39,166 nt of DNA from Methanococcoides sp. (GTDB lineage: Archaea; Halobacteriota; Methanosarcinia; Methanosarcinales; Methanosarcinaceae), in contig JAIORJ010000034.1 in the NCBI GenBank assembly GCA_021108185.1, forward strand, positions 1 through 39,166, read 5' to 3'. How positions within the stretch are numbered: the stretch's first letter is position 1; the number at the start of each line of letters is the position of its first letter. The notes beneath the pieces were generated by a model that worked only from the letters and a program-made list of their open reading frames with translations, was not told the DNA's origin and made no database searches. The position numbers and the translations under genes were made by a program. Below are positions 15,261 to 27,317 of the stretch, one piece after another.

Positions 15261-17229
15261 ATATCTCTGTACCCTTTATCACTTTTTTGATGTCCTTATC
15301 TATAATAGAGAGCCTGTTCTTATCTACCTTAAGACCTACAAGCTGTTCAATGAACCAGATGGATCTCACATGGTCATCAGGGGCGAGCTTCCAATCGGAT
15401 TTTTCAATATAGTAATCGATCCCTTCTGCATACCTGAGAAGTTCAATGCGTATATCTTCGCTTATCCATCCCAGCTCTTCATAGTAGGAAAGAATGTCTG
15501 AAAGGTGATTACATCCCACGAGTTCCATAAGGAATTCCAGCCATTCCATACATAGTTTCATATTTGTGGAATTTTTAATAATGGAGTTCAGCTGAACATT
15601 TCCTCCGTTACCTTTGTAGCTTCTGGCTCCGATCCCTTTTAATTCATTTTCTACATGATCAGTTAGTTCTTCCAGCTGATTTTTTAAAAGTTCATTATGT
15701 TCATCGGTATCAGTTTTGAACTCTTTGTTTGTATTGTGTGCCTTTTCTAAGCCCTTGATAAGGTCAGAAGCCACGTTTCTTAACTCTTGCACACTTTTTT
15801 GTGATTCACTTTGTATCTGGGTAAGTGATGTTAGGGACTCTTCCATTTTGTCGATGCGGTCGTTCGTTGCAAATATTTCTGCAGATCTTGAATTACCGAA
15901 TTCTGTTATTTTCTGTATCTGGGAGAGTATTATTGTATGTGAGCTTGTAAGTTCGGCAATGTTCTCTTCAATGGAGGAAAGTCCGGTCTTAAGTTCGCTA
16001 TTATCAGCGTGAATATTTTGCAGAGTATCTTCTAGTTCACTCAATCGTTCTTCGATCATGTTGATGTGACCTGTTGATCTATCTATCTTGACATTAATAC
16101 TGGAATTGGTGTCTCCACTCTCATTTTGGATGACGTTTAGTGATCTTTTCAGTTCCTCAATAGTTCCGGAAAGTTCATCGATGTTAGTAATAATATCCTC
16201 TTGAGAATGCTTTGAATCAGCAAGTTCATTTTTTATTTCTTCCATTTCTTCTGAAGAAACATCTGGAGCTGGACTTTCCATTATATCGATGGGTATTTCG
16301 AACTCATCAAGGTTTATGTTTGGATTTGTAGTGTTGTTCTCTACTGGCACTACTGTTCTTATATCTTCCAAAGGAACATTTTCAGTGATGGGAGTGGGAT
16401 GATATATCTTGGTCTCAGAACCTATGTTCTTAGGATCTTCTTTTGGGAATGTGGGATCTGTTTCCTTTCCATTTACATTTCCAGACGCAATAGGCTGTAG
16501 TTCTTCCATTCTGTCAATCAATTTTCTCTTTTGAGTGATCCTTTTCAATGTATTTGTGATTGAAAATAAGAATCCTTTCTCTTTTTTGTCGGGCATCGGG
16601 TGTGATGCTTCTTGAGCAGAGTTATTAATTGGTGGGAATGGAGGTTTACTTGTTCCGGCAGGTGTATCACTAAAAGGAGAGTTTTTATGAGGATCGAATG
16701 TCGAGTGATCACTACTATTCTCAACGAACGGCGGTGTATCAGTGTAAGGAATGTATGGTTCAAATAGTGGTAAAGGTGTTTCTTTTACCTTTGTTTTGTC
16801 TTCGGTGGTGGATATTCTGTTGGGAATGTCCATTGTTTCCTGGCTTTCCTCTACGGGCCTTTCAGGTGCAGTGGCTTTGATCCCATCAACGACCGCTATA
16901 TTCGATACAGTCCCCTCTACTGGATCGATGTGATCATCATCATTTTCAAAGGATGTGATGGCGGTTCTATTATCATCTTCATCGGTGGAATTTGATGTCA
17001 TCTTTGGGAGAAATGCCGGATGTACGGTTATTTCCGGTTTGTTATCTGGATCATTTGTTTCTCCGGAGGATCTGATGGTATTTGCAAAAATATCAGGGGT
17101 AACTTCAGACTCCATATCAGCAGATAGGTCATTCTTCATTTCAGATTCCCAAGGTAGCTCGGGCTCAGGTGAATGCTCATTAGAGAAATTTGCATTTTCT
17201 TTTTTATTTTCCCAGGGTAGTTCATTCAT
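15250..17229 (-). CDS. Coiled-coil protein with C-terminal ArlD/E (FlaD/E) domain
   Basis: A 659-residue soluble protein in three parts. Residues 1-240 are a Pro/Glu/Ser/Thr-rich, probably disordered acidic region that starts with a repeated motif (ELPWENK, ELPWESE). About 330-520 is a long coiled coil (EERLSELEDTLQNIHADNSE and similar). The C-terminal 120 residues (MKLCMEWLEFLMELVGCNHL, YYEELGWISEDIRIELLRYA) match the archaellum accessory domain ArlD/E. In archaella this family forms part of the cytoplasmic ring under the motor. As first gene of the pilin-like operon it probably plays a comparable scaffold role for a non-archaellum filament. Its promoter lies in 17230-17330, and its ATG lacks an obvious ribosome-binding site. 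Confidence 0.8.
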   Translation of the reverse strand: MNELPWENKKENANFSNEHSPEPELPWESEMKNDLSADMESEVTPDIFANTIRSSGETNDPDNKPEITVHPAFLPKMTSNSTDEDDNRTAITSFENDDDHIDPVEGTVSNIAVVDGIKATAPERPVEESQETMDIPNRISTTEDKTKVKETPLPLFEPYIPYTDTPPFVENSSDHSTFDPHKNSPFSDTPAGTSKPPFPPINNSAQEASHPMPDKKEKGFLFSITNTLKRITQKRKLIDRMEELQPIASGNVNGKETDPTFPKEDPKNIGSETKIYHPTPITENVPLEDIRTVVPVENNTTNPNINLDEFEIPIDIMESPAPDVSSEEMEEIKNELADSKHSQEDIITNIDELSGTIEELKRSLNVIQNESGDTNSSINVKIDRSTGHINMIEERLSELEDTLQNIHADNSELKTGLSSIEENIAELTSSHTIILSQIQKITEFGNSRSAEIFATNDRIDKMEESLTSLTQIQSESQKSVQELRNVASDLIKGLEKAHNTNKEFKTDTDEHNELLKNQLEELTDHVENELKGIGARSYKGNGGNVQLNSIIKNSTNMKLCMEWLEFLMELVGCNHLSDILSYYEELGWISEDIRIELLRYAEGIDYYIEKSDWKLAPDDHVRSIWFIEQLVGLKVDKNRLSIIDKDIKKVIKGTEIYGI

Positions 17230-17444
17230 TGTGGATCAACTTTTGAGTTCGATGAATTTATTATCTGGGAGAAAATATTATCTCTAATTTGAAAAAGCGT
17301 TTTGCTCCACAGATCGAAAGTATTTCTATATTTCAGCTATTATATGTCTGATATTTATTTAAGTATTACTGATATAATTCCAGTTTATCCTTATCAGAAC
17401 TATATTCGCTCGATACAAGAGCTGGAGAAACAGGAAAGATCTTC

Positions 17445-17624
17445 TTATGGTAAGAAGTTGATGTGGGATTTTACTTTAAAGTAAATAATAAGATAGCCTA
17501 AGATCAACATCCCAAGTGAAACTAACCACGCCCATCTTAATATGCGTGCCAGATTTTCAGGTCGAGTTAATAAAGAAAAAGCTCTGTCGACCAGGTTTGG
17601 CCGATCAGATGAGTTTTGTTGCAT
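17445..17624 (-). CDS. ahaG: A1AO ATP synthase small membrane subunit AhaG
   Basis: A 59-residue protein starting at ATG 17624, 9 bp after ahaD. It has a polar N-terminal half (MQQNSSDRPNLVDRAF), one hydrophobic helix (WAWLVSLGMLILGYLIIYF, residues 31-49) and a short basic tail. The Methanosarcina aha operon is known to end with a small hydrophobic ahaG after ahaD, and position, size and topology agree. Its role in the enzyme is unclear; it may aid assembly, like AtpI of bacterial operons. Easily missed because of its length. Confidence 0.75.
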   Translation of the reverse strand: MQQNSSDRPNLVDRAFSLLTRPENLARILRWAWLVSLGMLILGYLIIYFKVKSHINFLP

Positions 17625-17633
17625 GAGAAAGCC

Positions 17634-18254
17634 TTATGCTTTTTTGATTCTCTTCAAGCGGAATGTATTTTCTCTTTCCATTTCTTCAAGACGCAGGCGA
17701 ATGAATATCATTGCTTCTGTGAGTTCAGGTATGACCTTGAACTCAAGAGCATTGACACGCCTCTTTGTCTTTTCGATATCATCAAGAAGCTTCTTCATGG
17801 TTGTTTCGATCTCTGCTGCCAGAATTATCTTTTCAACCAGTTCTTCATATGAGTCGACAGCTTCGTCAATGTAAGAGCTTGTTCCGAGAAGTCCGTATCC
17901 ACGCTTGTTTATGGGTTTACGCACACTTGAGGATTCGATCTTTGGCACTACTACACCCATGATATTGTGGCTTTCGAGCTGGATCTGTGGTGCATCCTTC
18001 ATTGCAAATGCAGTGGATTTTACAGTTATTCTGCCTTCCACTGCTTCTGCGATACCGATCTTCACATTGGCCTTTTTATAGGCAGCATCCAACTCGGAGC
18101 GAACATCCTTTGCTTTGCTAAGAATTTCAAAGAACTCAAGGATAAGACCGTCCCTTTTCATTTTAAGCAGCTTGTGACCGCCTTCTGAAAGTTTGATCTT
18201 TTTCTTAAGCTCAATGAGTTCTGAACGAGTCGGTTTTACTTCTTTTGCGCCCAT
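17634..18254 (-). CDS. ahaD: A1AO ATP synthase subunit D
   Basis: Subunit D, 206 residues, is the coiled-coil central rotor shaft inside the A3B3 head. The N-terminal signature KPTRSELIELKKKIKLSEGG and the C-terminal ETTMKKLLDDIEKTKRRVNA helix are typical of archaeal and V-type D subunits. Length is normal. It lies 20 bp after ahaB in the operon. Confidence 0.95.
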   Translation of the reverse strand: MGAKEVKPTRSELIELKKKIKLSEGGHKLLKMKRDGLILEFFEILSKAKDVRSELDAAYKKANVKIGIAEAVEGRITVKSTAFAMKDAPQIQLESHNIMGVVVPKIESSSVRKPINKRGYGLLGTSSYIDEAVDSYEELVEKIILAAEIETTMKKLLDDIEKTKRRVNALEFKVIPELTEAMIFIRLRLEEMERENTFRLKRIKKA

Positions 18255-18274
18255 TGTGATCCCTCAATACCGAT

Positions 18275-19657
18275 TCACTCGCTTTTCTGGTGAGCAGGGT
18301 GGTACTTGTCAAGGTACTTGTTATCGATCCTGGTAAGCTGTGCTTCAGGCAGCTCTGCAAGGATCTCCCATGCGATTCTTAGTGTATCGTCGATGGTACG
18401 GTCCTCGTCTCTGCTCTGGCGTACAAACCTGTCTTCGAACAAGTCCGCAAACTCCAACAACATCCTGTCTCTTTCGGACAGTGCTTCTTTACCAACGATA
18501 GCAACAAGTCCACGAAGGTCACGGCCTTCTGCGTATGCTGCGTACATCTGGTCAGACACTGCCTTGTGATCTTCCCTTGTCTTACCTTTTCCGATACCGG
18601 AGTTCATAAGACGTGAGAGTGATGGCAATACATTGATCGGTGGGTAGATACCCTTCCTGTGAAGTTCACGGGAAACCACGATCTGTCCTTCGGTGATGTA
18701 ACCGGAAAGATCAGGGATCGGGTGGGTGATATCGTCACCAGGCATTGTAAGGATGGAGAACTGAGTAACAGATCCCTTAATTCCTTTGATAACTCCTGCC
18801 CTTTCATACAGTGATGCAAGGTCAGTGTACATGTAACCTGGGTAACCACGTCTACCTGGAACCTCTTCTCTTGCTGCACCCATCTGACGTAGTGCTTCAC
18901 AGTAGTTTGTGATATCTGTCAGAATAACGAGTACGTGCATATCATGTTCGTATGCAAGGTACTCTGCAGCTGTAAGAGCCATCCTAGGTGTAACGATACG
19001 CTCGACAGCAGGGTCATCTGCAAGGTTCAGGAAAACAACAGCTCTCTCAAGAGCACCGGTTTTCTCGAAATCTTCCATGAAGTACTGTGCTTCTTCGTTA
19101 GTGATACCCATTGCAGCGAAAACTACCGCAAATGGTTCATCGCTGCCAGGAACTTTAGCCTGTCTTGCGATCTGAAGTGCGATCTCGTTATGTGGGAGAC
19201 CTGATCCGGAGAAGATAGGAAGCTTCTGTCCTCTTACAAGGGTATTTGTACCGTCAATGGTGGAGATACCTGTCTGAATGAAATCTTCTGGTGGCATCCT
19301 GGAATATGGGTTCATTGATGCACCATTGATATCTACTCTCTTGTCAGGTATTATCCTTGGTCCGCCATCCAGTGGTTCACCGGCGCCTGAAAGGATCCTA
19401 CCAAGCATATCCTTTGATACAGGGAGTTTGATGGTCTCGCCACTGAATACTACACCGGATTCCTCGTTGAGTCCTACTGTACCTTCGAAGACCTGCACGA
19501 CTACCATGTCTGCAGAGGTATCGAGTACCTGTCCTCTCTTGGTGGTTCCATCAGGAAGGTTGATCTGGACAAGTTCACCATATCCTACAGGTTCGGTCTT
19601 CTCAAGGAAAATAAGTGGTCCGGAGACCTCTACGATCGTTTTGTATTCTTTGGTCAT
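18275..19657 (-). CDS. ahaB: A1AO ATP synthase subunit B
   Basis: A 460-residue non-catalytic nucleotide-binding subunit of the A3B3 hexamer. It begins [16 protein letters not shown] and carries the degenerate P-loop region [12 protein letters not shown] in place of a canonical Walker A, as in all B subunits. [20 protein letters not shown] and the C-terminal helical domain are conserved. It begins 2 bp after the ahaA stop codon, so translation is coupled. Confidence 0.97.
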   Translation of the reverse strand: MTKEYKTIVEVSGPLIFLEKTEPVGYGELVQINLPDGTTKRGQVLDTSADMVVVQVFEGTVGLNEESGVVFSGETIKLPVSKDMLGRILSGAGEPLDGGPRIIPDKRVDINGASMNPYSRMPPEDFIQTGISTIDGTNTLVRGQKLPIFSGSGLPHNEIALQIARQAKVPGSDEPFAVVFAAMGITNEEAQYFMEDFEKTGALERAVVFLNLADDPAVERIVTPRMALTAAEYLAYEHDMHVLVILTDITNYCEALRQMGAAREEVPGRRGYPGYMYTDLASLYERAGVIKGIKGSVTQFSILTMPGDDITHPIPDLSGYITEGQIVVSRELHRKGIYPPINVLPSLSRLMNSGIGKGKTREDHKAVSDQMYAAYAEGRDLRGLVAIVGKEALSERDRMLLEFADLFEDRFVRQSRDEDRTIDDTLRIAWEILAELPEAQLTRIDNKYLDKYHPAHQKSE

Positions 19658-19659
19658 GT

Positions 19660-21396
19660 TCAGTTGCCTCCGATCTGTGCAAATTCGTCATCCATCTTCT
19701 TCATGACTGCATCAACTGCTGCATCGAAGTCTTCCTCGTACTTTACTTTTGCAAGTTCATCCTTTGCCTTGATGGTGATGATCTTGTTCATTGGAACGCC
19801 TGCTTCGAGTGCAGCTGTTGCCATCTCTCCATATCTTGTGATGGATTTGAGAAGCTTGTACTGCTTGTCGAACGGACAGTATGTGTCAACAGGGTGGAAT
19901 GCGTTCTGCTGGAGGAAATATTCCCTTACCATACGTGCAACTTCAAGTGTGAGCTGCTGATCTTCCGGAAGTGCATCAGAACCTACGAGCTGCACGATCT
20001 CCTGAAGTTCGGATTCCTGCTGAAGAAGGTCCATTGCATCGTCCCTGAGCTGTGTCCAATCAGATCCAACGTTCTCGCTGTACCAGCCAGCAAGTCCCTG
20101 GGTGTACAGACTGTAACTTGTAAGCCAGTTAATGGATGGGAAGTGTCTTCTCTGTGAGAGCTTTGCATCAAGCGCCCAGAATACCTTTACGATACGGAGT
20201 GTGTTCTGGGTAACAGGCTCTGAGAAGTCACCACCAGGTGGTGATACTGCTCCAATTACAGTGATTGAACCGTCAAGTCCTGCAAGGGAGTTAACTGCTC
20301 CTGCACGCTCATAGAATTCAGAGAGTCTTGCAGAGAGGTATGCTGGATAACCTTCTTCTCCAGGCATTTCTTCAAGCCTTGAAGAAATTTCTCTCATTGC
20401 TTCTGCCCATCTTGAACTTGAGTCTGCCATGAGTGCTACATCGTATCCCATGTCTCTGTAATACTCTGCAATTGTGATACCAGTGTAAACAGATGCTTCA
20501 CGAGCAGCTACAGGCATGTTGGATGTATTTGCGATAAGAACTGTCCTCTCCATGAGTGGACGACCTGTCTTTGGATCCTCGAGTTCCGGGAACTCGTTCA
20601 ATACATCAGCCATTTCATTGCCGCGTTCTCCGCAACCGATGTAAACCACAATATCAGTGTCACTCCACTTAGCAAGCTGCTGCTGAGTAACTGTCTTTCC
20701 TGATCCGAATGGACCTGGAATTGCAGCTGTTCCGCCTTTTGCTATAGGGAACATACCATCAAGGATCCTCTGTCCTGTGATAAGAGGCTTGGTTGGCATG
20801 AGTTTCTTTGCTACAGGGCGTGGTCCTCGTACTGGCCACTTCTGCATCATTGAGATCTCTGTTCCATCTGTGAGAACACAGATAGTCTCATCTACCTTGA
20901 AGCTGCCTGCTTTTATCTCTTTGATAGTACCAGAGATCGATGGTGGGACCATGATCTTGTGCTCGATATTTTTGGTCTCCTGAACCAAACCGAGTATGTT
21001 ACCACCTTTTACCTCATCGCCTTTGCTTGCTGTTGGCTTGAACTCCCAGACCCTTTCACGGTCCAGTCCGTTAGCGGTAACTCCTCTCTGAATGAAGTTG
21101 CCCATCTGTTCCTGCAACACTGGCAGAGGTCTCTGAATACCATCATAAATACTTTCTAATAATCCTGGTCCAAGTTCAACGGACAAAGGCAGTCCGGTGT
21201 TCATTACAGGTTCTCCCGGTTTGAGACCGGAAGTATCTTCGTATACCTGAACAGTAGCCTGTTCGCCTTTGATCCTGATGACTTCTCCCATCAGTCCCTC
21301 GTGACCTACTTTGACCACGTCGTACATTCTCGGTTTAATTCCTATAACCGTTACAACAGGTCCTGCCACACGATAAATTTCACCATTTACTTCCAC
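19660..21396 (-). CDS. ahaA: A1AO ATP synthase catalytic subunit A
   Basis: The 578-residue catalytic subunit hydrolyses or makes ATP. The Walker A motif GPFGSGKT lies at residues 228-235. The archaeal/V-type non-homologous insert region is present (about 115-190, [12 protein letters not shown]), as are [17 protein letters not shown] and the C-terminal domain. It overlaps ahaF by 10 bp. No intein is present, unlike some archaeal A subunits. Confidence 0.98.
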   Translation of the reverse strand: MEVNGEIYRVAGPVVTVIGIKPRMYDVVKVGHEGLMGEVIRIKGEQATVQVYEDTSGLKPGEPVMNTGLPLSVELGPGLLESIYDGIQRPLPVLQEQMGNFIQRGVTANGLDRERVWEFKPTASKGDEVKGGNILGLVQETKNIEHKIMVPPSISGTIKEIKAGSFKVDETICVLTDGTEISMMQKWPVRGPRPVAKKLMPTKPLITGQRILDGMFPIAKGGTAAIPGPFGSGKTVTQQQLAKWSDTDIVVYIGCGERGNEMADVLNEFPELEDPKTGRPLMERTVLIANTSNMPVAAREASVYTGITIAEYYRDMGYDVALMADSSSRWAEAMREISSRLEEMPGEEGYPAYLSARLSEFYERAGAVNSLAGLDGSITVIGAVSPPGGDFSEPVTQNTLRIVKVFWALDAKLSQRRHFPSINWLTSYSLYTQGLAGWYSENVGSDWTQLRDDAMDLLQQESELQEIVQLVGSDALPEDQQLTLEVARMVREYFLQQNAFHPVDTYCPFDKQYKLLKSITRYGEMATAALEAGVPMNKIITIKAKDELAKVKYEEDFDAAVDAVMKKMDDEFAQIGGN

Positions 21397-21686
21397 AGAT
21401 CTACACCTACCGATTGTTTTATCTTTTCCCTTAAATTTGAACTTTCCCCAGTTCCTCCGAGAGTTACTACTGGTGGGTCAACAGACTCACTAAGAGTATC
21501 TCTCAAAATTTCCGGTAGTTTATTAAAGTCATCTTCATGTATCACAAAGATCCCTACATCTGAATCTTTGAGCACTTTTGTGACGACAGCTTCCAGTTCA
21601 TCACTTTTAGCTTCGTATATCTTCTTAATACCAGCTAGTCTGAATCCTGTTACAAACTCGCTGCTACCTACTACTGCTAATTCCAT
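21387..21686 (-). CDS. ahaF: A1AO ATP synthase subunit F
   Basis: A 99-residue central-stalk subunit with the Rossmann-like start [20 protein letters not shown] typical of archaeal and V-type F subunits, and [20 protein letters not shown] in the second half. It overlaps the ahaC stop codon by 1 nt and ahaA by 10 nt. It couples rotation to the catalytic head through subunit D. Confidence 0.93.
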   Translation of the reverse strand: MELAVVGSSEFVTGFRLAGIKKIYEAKSDELEAVVTKVLKDSDVGIFVIHEDDFNKLPEILRDTLSESVDPPVVTLGGTGESSNLREKIKQSVGVDLWK

Positions 21687-22759
21687 TAGATCACCAACTG
21701 GTTCCTGATTATTTCTTCATCAAGATCTGCTGCTTTTCCGCGCAGAATGATACGCAAGTTGCGTACTTCGTTCGTCTTGTTCAGTATATAATCCATGATC
21801 GGAACAATGGATAATGGGTACACATGTGAAAAGCTTGAAGCGGATTTGATGTTGGACTTCGTGAGTTGAGTTTCCAGTTCTACCAGTGAATCCATTTCAG
21901 TTTTCACTATTCCAGATATATTCTCCCAATAAGGATACTTTTCAAGTGACTGAACAAATTCACTGAATGGAAGTGGTAATAGCTTTTCAATCTCTTTAAT
22001 GCTTAAATGAAGACCGCCTTCAAGAATCAGGTCTGCAATTTCATCCTTTTCCACACCGGCATTCTTCAACCTGAAAAGGGTACTCAGGTTCTTTATGTCG
22101 ATCTCAGTACGGATGAACTTTGAGAACAGTTTACTATCATTGGATTTTGGATTGTCTACTGTAGTGGACAGTCCGGTATAGTACATCTTATCAAGCTGGT
22201 TTTCGATCTCAGAGAGGTTTGTCCCATCATATCCTTTTAATGTTGGGTAATAATCGGTTCCACTGAGAGCATCGATGATGCTTTCATATGATTCTTTTTC
22301 TGAAAGGCTTGACAAAAATGGATAAGACAGTTGTCCGGCGGAAACTATGCTATCATTGATCTCTTCTACTGATGCATCACAGTACTTTCCACGTAGAATG
22401 GTCTTGATGCTCCATATATCATATTTCCTAAGATATTCAGAGATCAGATAGTTCAACTCTCCTTCGGAGATATTGATCAGTTTTGTAAAAGTGACCGCAA
22501 GATTCCTGTTCAATGCGTGTTCAAACAGATCCACACCGTCATATGTTCTTGCCAGTTCATCGACATCCTGCTTATACTGTGACTCTCCGATAAAACGGGT
22601 GATCTCGTCGATTCCCATGTTCATTAATCGAGGATATGTTTCCCTAGGGAGAAGATTGCTTTTCATCGCGCGAACGCGTGCAGTCACATAAGCGTAATTT
22701 GAGCCACTTCCGCTCTGCTTCGGACTACTTTTTCTTGTGAATTTTTGCAAAAGCCCCAT
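21686..22759 (-). CDS. ahaC: A1AO ATP synthase subunit C
   Basis: A 357-residue, mostly helical protein, the funnel linking the central stalk to the proteolipid ring (V-type subunit d homologue). The N-terminal region [20 protein letters not shown] and the terminal segment [20 protein letters not shown] are characteristic. It starts 7 bp after ahaE. Confidence 0.94.
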   Translation of the reverse strand: MGLLQKFTRKSSPKQSGSGSNYAYVTARVRAMKSNLLPRETYPRLMNMGIDEITRFIGESQYKQDVDELARTYDGVDLFEHALNRNLAVTFTKLINISEGELNYLISEYLRKYDIWSIKTILRGKYCDASVEEINDSIVSAGQLSYPFLSSLSEKESYESIIDALSGTDYYPTLKGYDGTNLSEIENQLDKMYYTGLSTTVDNPKSNDSKLFSKFIRTEIDIKNLSTLFRLKNAGVEKDEIADLILEGGLHLSIKEIEKLLPLPFSEFVQSLEKYPYWENISGIVKTEMDSLVELETQLTKSNIKSASSFSHVYPLSIVPIMDYILNKTNEVRNLRIILRGKAADLDEEIIRNQLVI

Positions 22760-22766
22760 TTGGATA

Positions 22767-23318
22767 TCACCCGAACAAGATATCAGATGTTTGTTTCAAT
22801 GATTGCTCATTAACATTCTTCATGATTATATCGTATGTATAATCTAAACGAACTGTTCCATCATCGTTCTCCATGATCAATCCGCCAATACAATCGATAT
22901 TGCCGGTATATTCAAGGGAAGACAACTTTTTGACAAGTTTTTCTGAGTCCTTGTTTGAGTATATTTTACTGCCATTACTATCATTTTCATCAATGATCGC
23001 TTTTAGCAGCTCTTCCTGCTTTGTTTCAGGAAGGGATGCAATAGTCTCTATTGCATTATCGTATACTTTGTCAAGGACTTCTTTGCGAGCATTAAGCATT
23101 GTACGTTTGACTTCCAGATTTGCGCTGGAGATCTCCTGTTGGCGTAATCGCTTGATATCATCTTCGGCCTTCGCCAGACGGTTGCCCATGATCTTCTTTG
23201 CAGTCTGCCTAGCATCATCCAGTATCTGTGATACCTCTGCATCAGCATCTGCATTGATCATGTTTACTTCTGTCTGGGCAGCACCCATGATATCTTTTAT
23301 AACTGTTTCGAGTCCCAT
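22767..23318 (-). CDS. ahaE: A1AO ATP synthase subunit E
   Basis: A 183-residue peripheral-stalk subunit. The N-terminal two thirds form a coiled coil (DADAEVSQILDDARQTAKKI), and the C-terminal globular part contains GGLIMENDDGTVRLDYTYD, the usual E-subunit head motif. It pairs with subunit H. A 52-bp gap separates it from ahaK, the widest in the early operon. Confidence 0.93.
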   Translation of the reverse strand: MGLETVIKDIMGAAQTEVNMINADADAEVSQILDDARQTAKKIMGNRLAKAEDDIKRLRQQEISSANLEVKRTMLNARKEVLDKVYDNAIETIASLPETKQEELLKAIIDENDSNGSKIYSNKDSEKLVKKLSSLEYTGNIDCIGGLIMENDDGTVRLDYTYDIIMKNVNEQSLKQTSDILFG

Positions 23319-23370
23319 GCTCTGACACCTTAAAAGAATTTAAGAGCAATATGTTTGCTCTTAAATTAAC

Positions 23371-25547
<2,177 letters not shown>

Positions 25548-25555
<8 letters not shown>

Positions 25556-25874
25556 GTATTGTCCTCTCAAACTCTGTGACCAGATTTTCAACGGCTTTGT
25601 CAACGTTACCCTCAGCTTTGTCGCTGATCTTTTTGGCTTCGTTCACGCCTTTGGAGATAATATCTTCAGATTCGTGTTTAATAGTCTCTTCAGCTGACTT
25701 CAGTGCATTCTGGGCAGATTGTGCTGCATCAGTTTCCGCCTGTTTGATGATCTCTCTGGCTTCAGCACGAGCTGCTATAATGCGCTCGCTCTTGTTCTTA
25801 AGCCCTTCATCCACCATTTTGGCCGCACTTTGTTCTGCTTCCTTGATTTCGGATAAGATTTTGTCTTTAGCCAT
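25548..25874 (-). CDS. ahaH: A1AO ATP synthase subunit H
   Basis: A 108-residue, almost entirely coiled-coil peripheral-stalk subunit (KILSEIKEAEQSAAKMVDEG and Ala/Glu-rich repeats through the protein). It pairs with subunit E to hold the catalytic head against rotation. It is the first gene of the ten-gene operon. Confidence 0.92.
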
Positions 25875-25938
25875 GTAAATCCTCGATACATCTATAAAAT
25901 GATAACTTGGCGTAATTTACATTCCTAATAGCAAACTT

Positions 25939-25946
25939 GCATATAA
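25939..25946 (-). promoter_or_regulatory. Probable TATA box of the aha operon
   Basis: The minus strand reads CTTATATG, about 65-72 bp before the ahaH start. It predicts a transcript beginning near 25918 with a leader of about 45 nt. No other good TATA box is seen between ahaH and the terminator at 26033-26059. Confidence 0.4.
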
Positions 25947-26009
25947 GTTATTCGGTTATGCCTTTCTGTTTGCGGAAATGTTAATAATTTATCATTGAAA
26001 TTAAGAAGA

Positions 26010-26059
26010 AAAAATACTTAAGTTCTGACTATCTGCAAACCTCATGTGCAGTTTGCCAG
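26010..26059 (-). terminator. Probable terminator of the ccmDE-prenyl synthase-radical SAM operon
   Basis: CTGCAAAC (26033-26040) and GTTTGCCAG (26051-26059) form an 8-bp stem interrupted by one bulged C. On the minus strand it is followed about 20 nt later by TTTTTT near 26010. It lies between the radical SAM stop codon (26124) and the ATP synthase promoter. Confidence 0.4.
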
Positions 26060-26123
26060 AACAAACATGTACTAAAAAAGTATGGGGATATTTAATTCTC
26101 TTTATTTTTGCTCTATTTATAAC

Positions 26124-27317
26124 TTATTTTTTGTATTGCAGGTCAACCCTTAAAGGAATTTGAGCATCCTTTGGTATGGTATGTATATACTCCTTTCTGA
26201 ATTCCGGGTTACGCATCATACAATAATCTGCAGATCCCTTGTATGCCGCATGTTTTCCCATACGTTTCCATATTTCTGCAAGACCATCTTCTCTAACGTT
26301 TCCGAAGGAGAGCGGTGTATAAGCGCATGGCATAACGTCTCCGCCCGCAGCAACATGCATCCATCTCCTGCCTGCAAAGCAACCGAACTGCTCAGGTCCG
26401 TTGAAATACGGGAACGCGGTGACCCTGGGTCCGTCAGTTTCCTTGTTCTTGCTCTTCTGGAACCTTTCAAGCCTTACAACATCTTTCTTGGTGAGGGTCT
26501 CGTCTTCATGGTCCAGCCATCTTCCCACGGCAATGATCTCATATATCGACATTTCCTGCATGCCAAGATTATCTGCCAGGGTATAGAACTCCTCAAGGTC
26601 ATCAATATTATCCGGTGATACCACAACGAACATATCTGCCATGATCCCTGCATCCAGCGTATTCTTGATACCTGTCATACTGTTCTGGAATGCCCCTTCA
26701 CGACCCCTTACGCGGTCATGCTCTTTCTCATCCGGGCTATCTACACTGATATGTGCTGAATAAAGGCCTGCATTCTTAAGGTCCCGTGCCCTTTCAGGTG
26801 TCAACTTGAAGCCTGATGTAAAACATGTGGCTATTGCCTTTGTTTTATCAACACTTGCGACCATGTCCACAATATCGCTTCGAAGCATGGTCTCGCCACC
26901 ATCGAAAGATATCAGGTATGCTCCAAGGTCTACTGCCTCATCGACCACTCTGTTTATTTCTTCAAGCGTAAATTCAGGGTCTGCGACAATGCCGGCAGCA
27001 CCACAGTGTATGCAATTGTATGGACATCTGTCGGTGATCCCTATGGAGAACTGGTCAGGGATACGTTTTTTCATAACTGCGCCAATCTGTGCACTTATGA
27101 CCCTGTTGAATGCGGGACTTGGGACCGGTGGCACCCACGTGGAAAAAATGATATTCTCATCGTCCACTAATATTGGCTTCTCTTCCCGGAATATCTTATT
27201 AATGCGTTTTATCACAGGTTTTGATACAGCTGATAGTGGTCCTTCTGTATCGAGAACGACCTTTCCATTCTCTGTACTGGCATTTACTTTGATAACTGAT
27301 TTGTCATATACCCGCAT
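26124..27317 (-). CDS. Radical SAM protein with SPASM-like C-terminus, substrate unknown
   Basis: A 397-residue enzyme with the 4Fe-4S motif C-x3-C-x2-C in DRCPYNCIHCGAAG (about residues 92-105), the GGE motif (FDGGETML) and the radical SAM barrel. A C-terminal part contains GCFAGRRWMHVAAGGDVMPC and CAYTPLSFGNV, as in SPASM/twitch proteins. An N-terminal 85-residue extension has no recognised fold. I chose ATG 27317, which has an AGGTGA ribosome-binding site; a GTG at 27326 is the longer alternative. It overlaps the prenyl synthase gene by 14 bp, so it may act on a prenylated or membrane redox cofactor such as methanophenazine. That is inference from context only. Confidence 0.8.
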   Translation of the reverse strand: MRVYDKSVIKVNASTENGKVVLDTEGPLSAVSKPVIKRINKIFREEKPILVDDENIIFSTWVPPVPSPAFNRVISAQIGAVMKKRIPDQFSIGITDRCPYNCIHCGAAGIVADPEFTLEEINRVVDEAVDLGAYLISFDGGETMLRSDIVDMVASVDKTKAIATCFTSGFKLTPERARDLKNAGLYSAHISVDSPDEKEHDRVRGREGAFQNSMTGIKNTLDAGIMADMFVVVSPDNIDDLEEFYTLADNLGMQEMSIYEIIAVGRWLDHEDETLTKKDVVRLERFQKSKNKETDGPRVTAFPYFNGPEQFGCFAGRRWMHVAAGGDVMPCAYTPLSFGNVREDGLAEIWKRMGKHAAYKGSADYCMMRNPEFRKEYIHTIPKDAQIPLRVDLQYKK

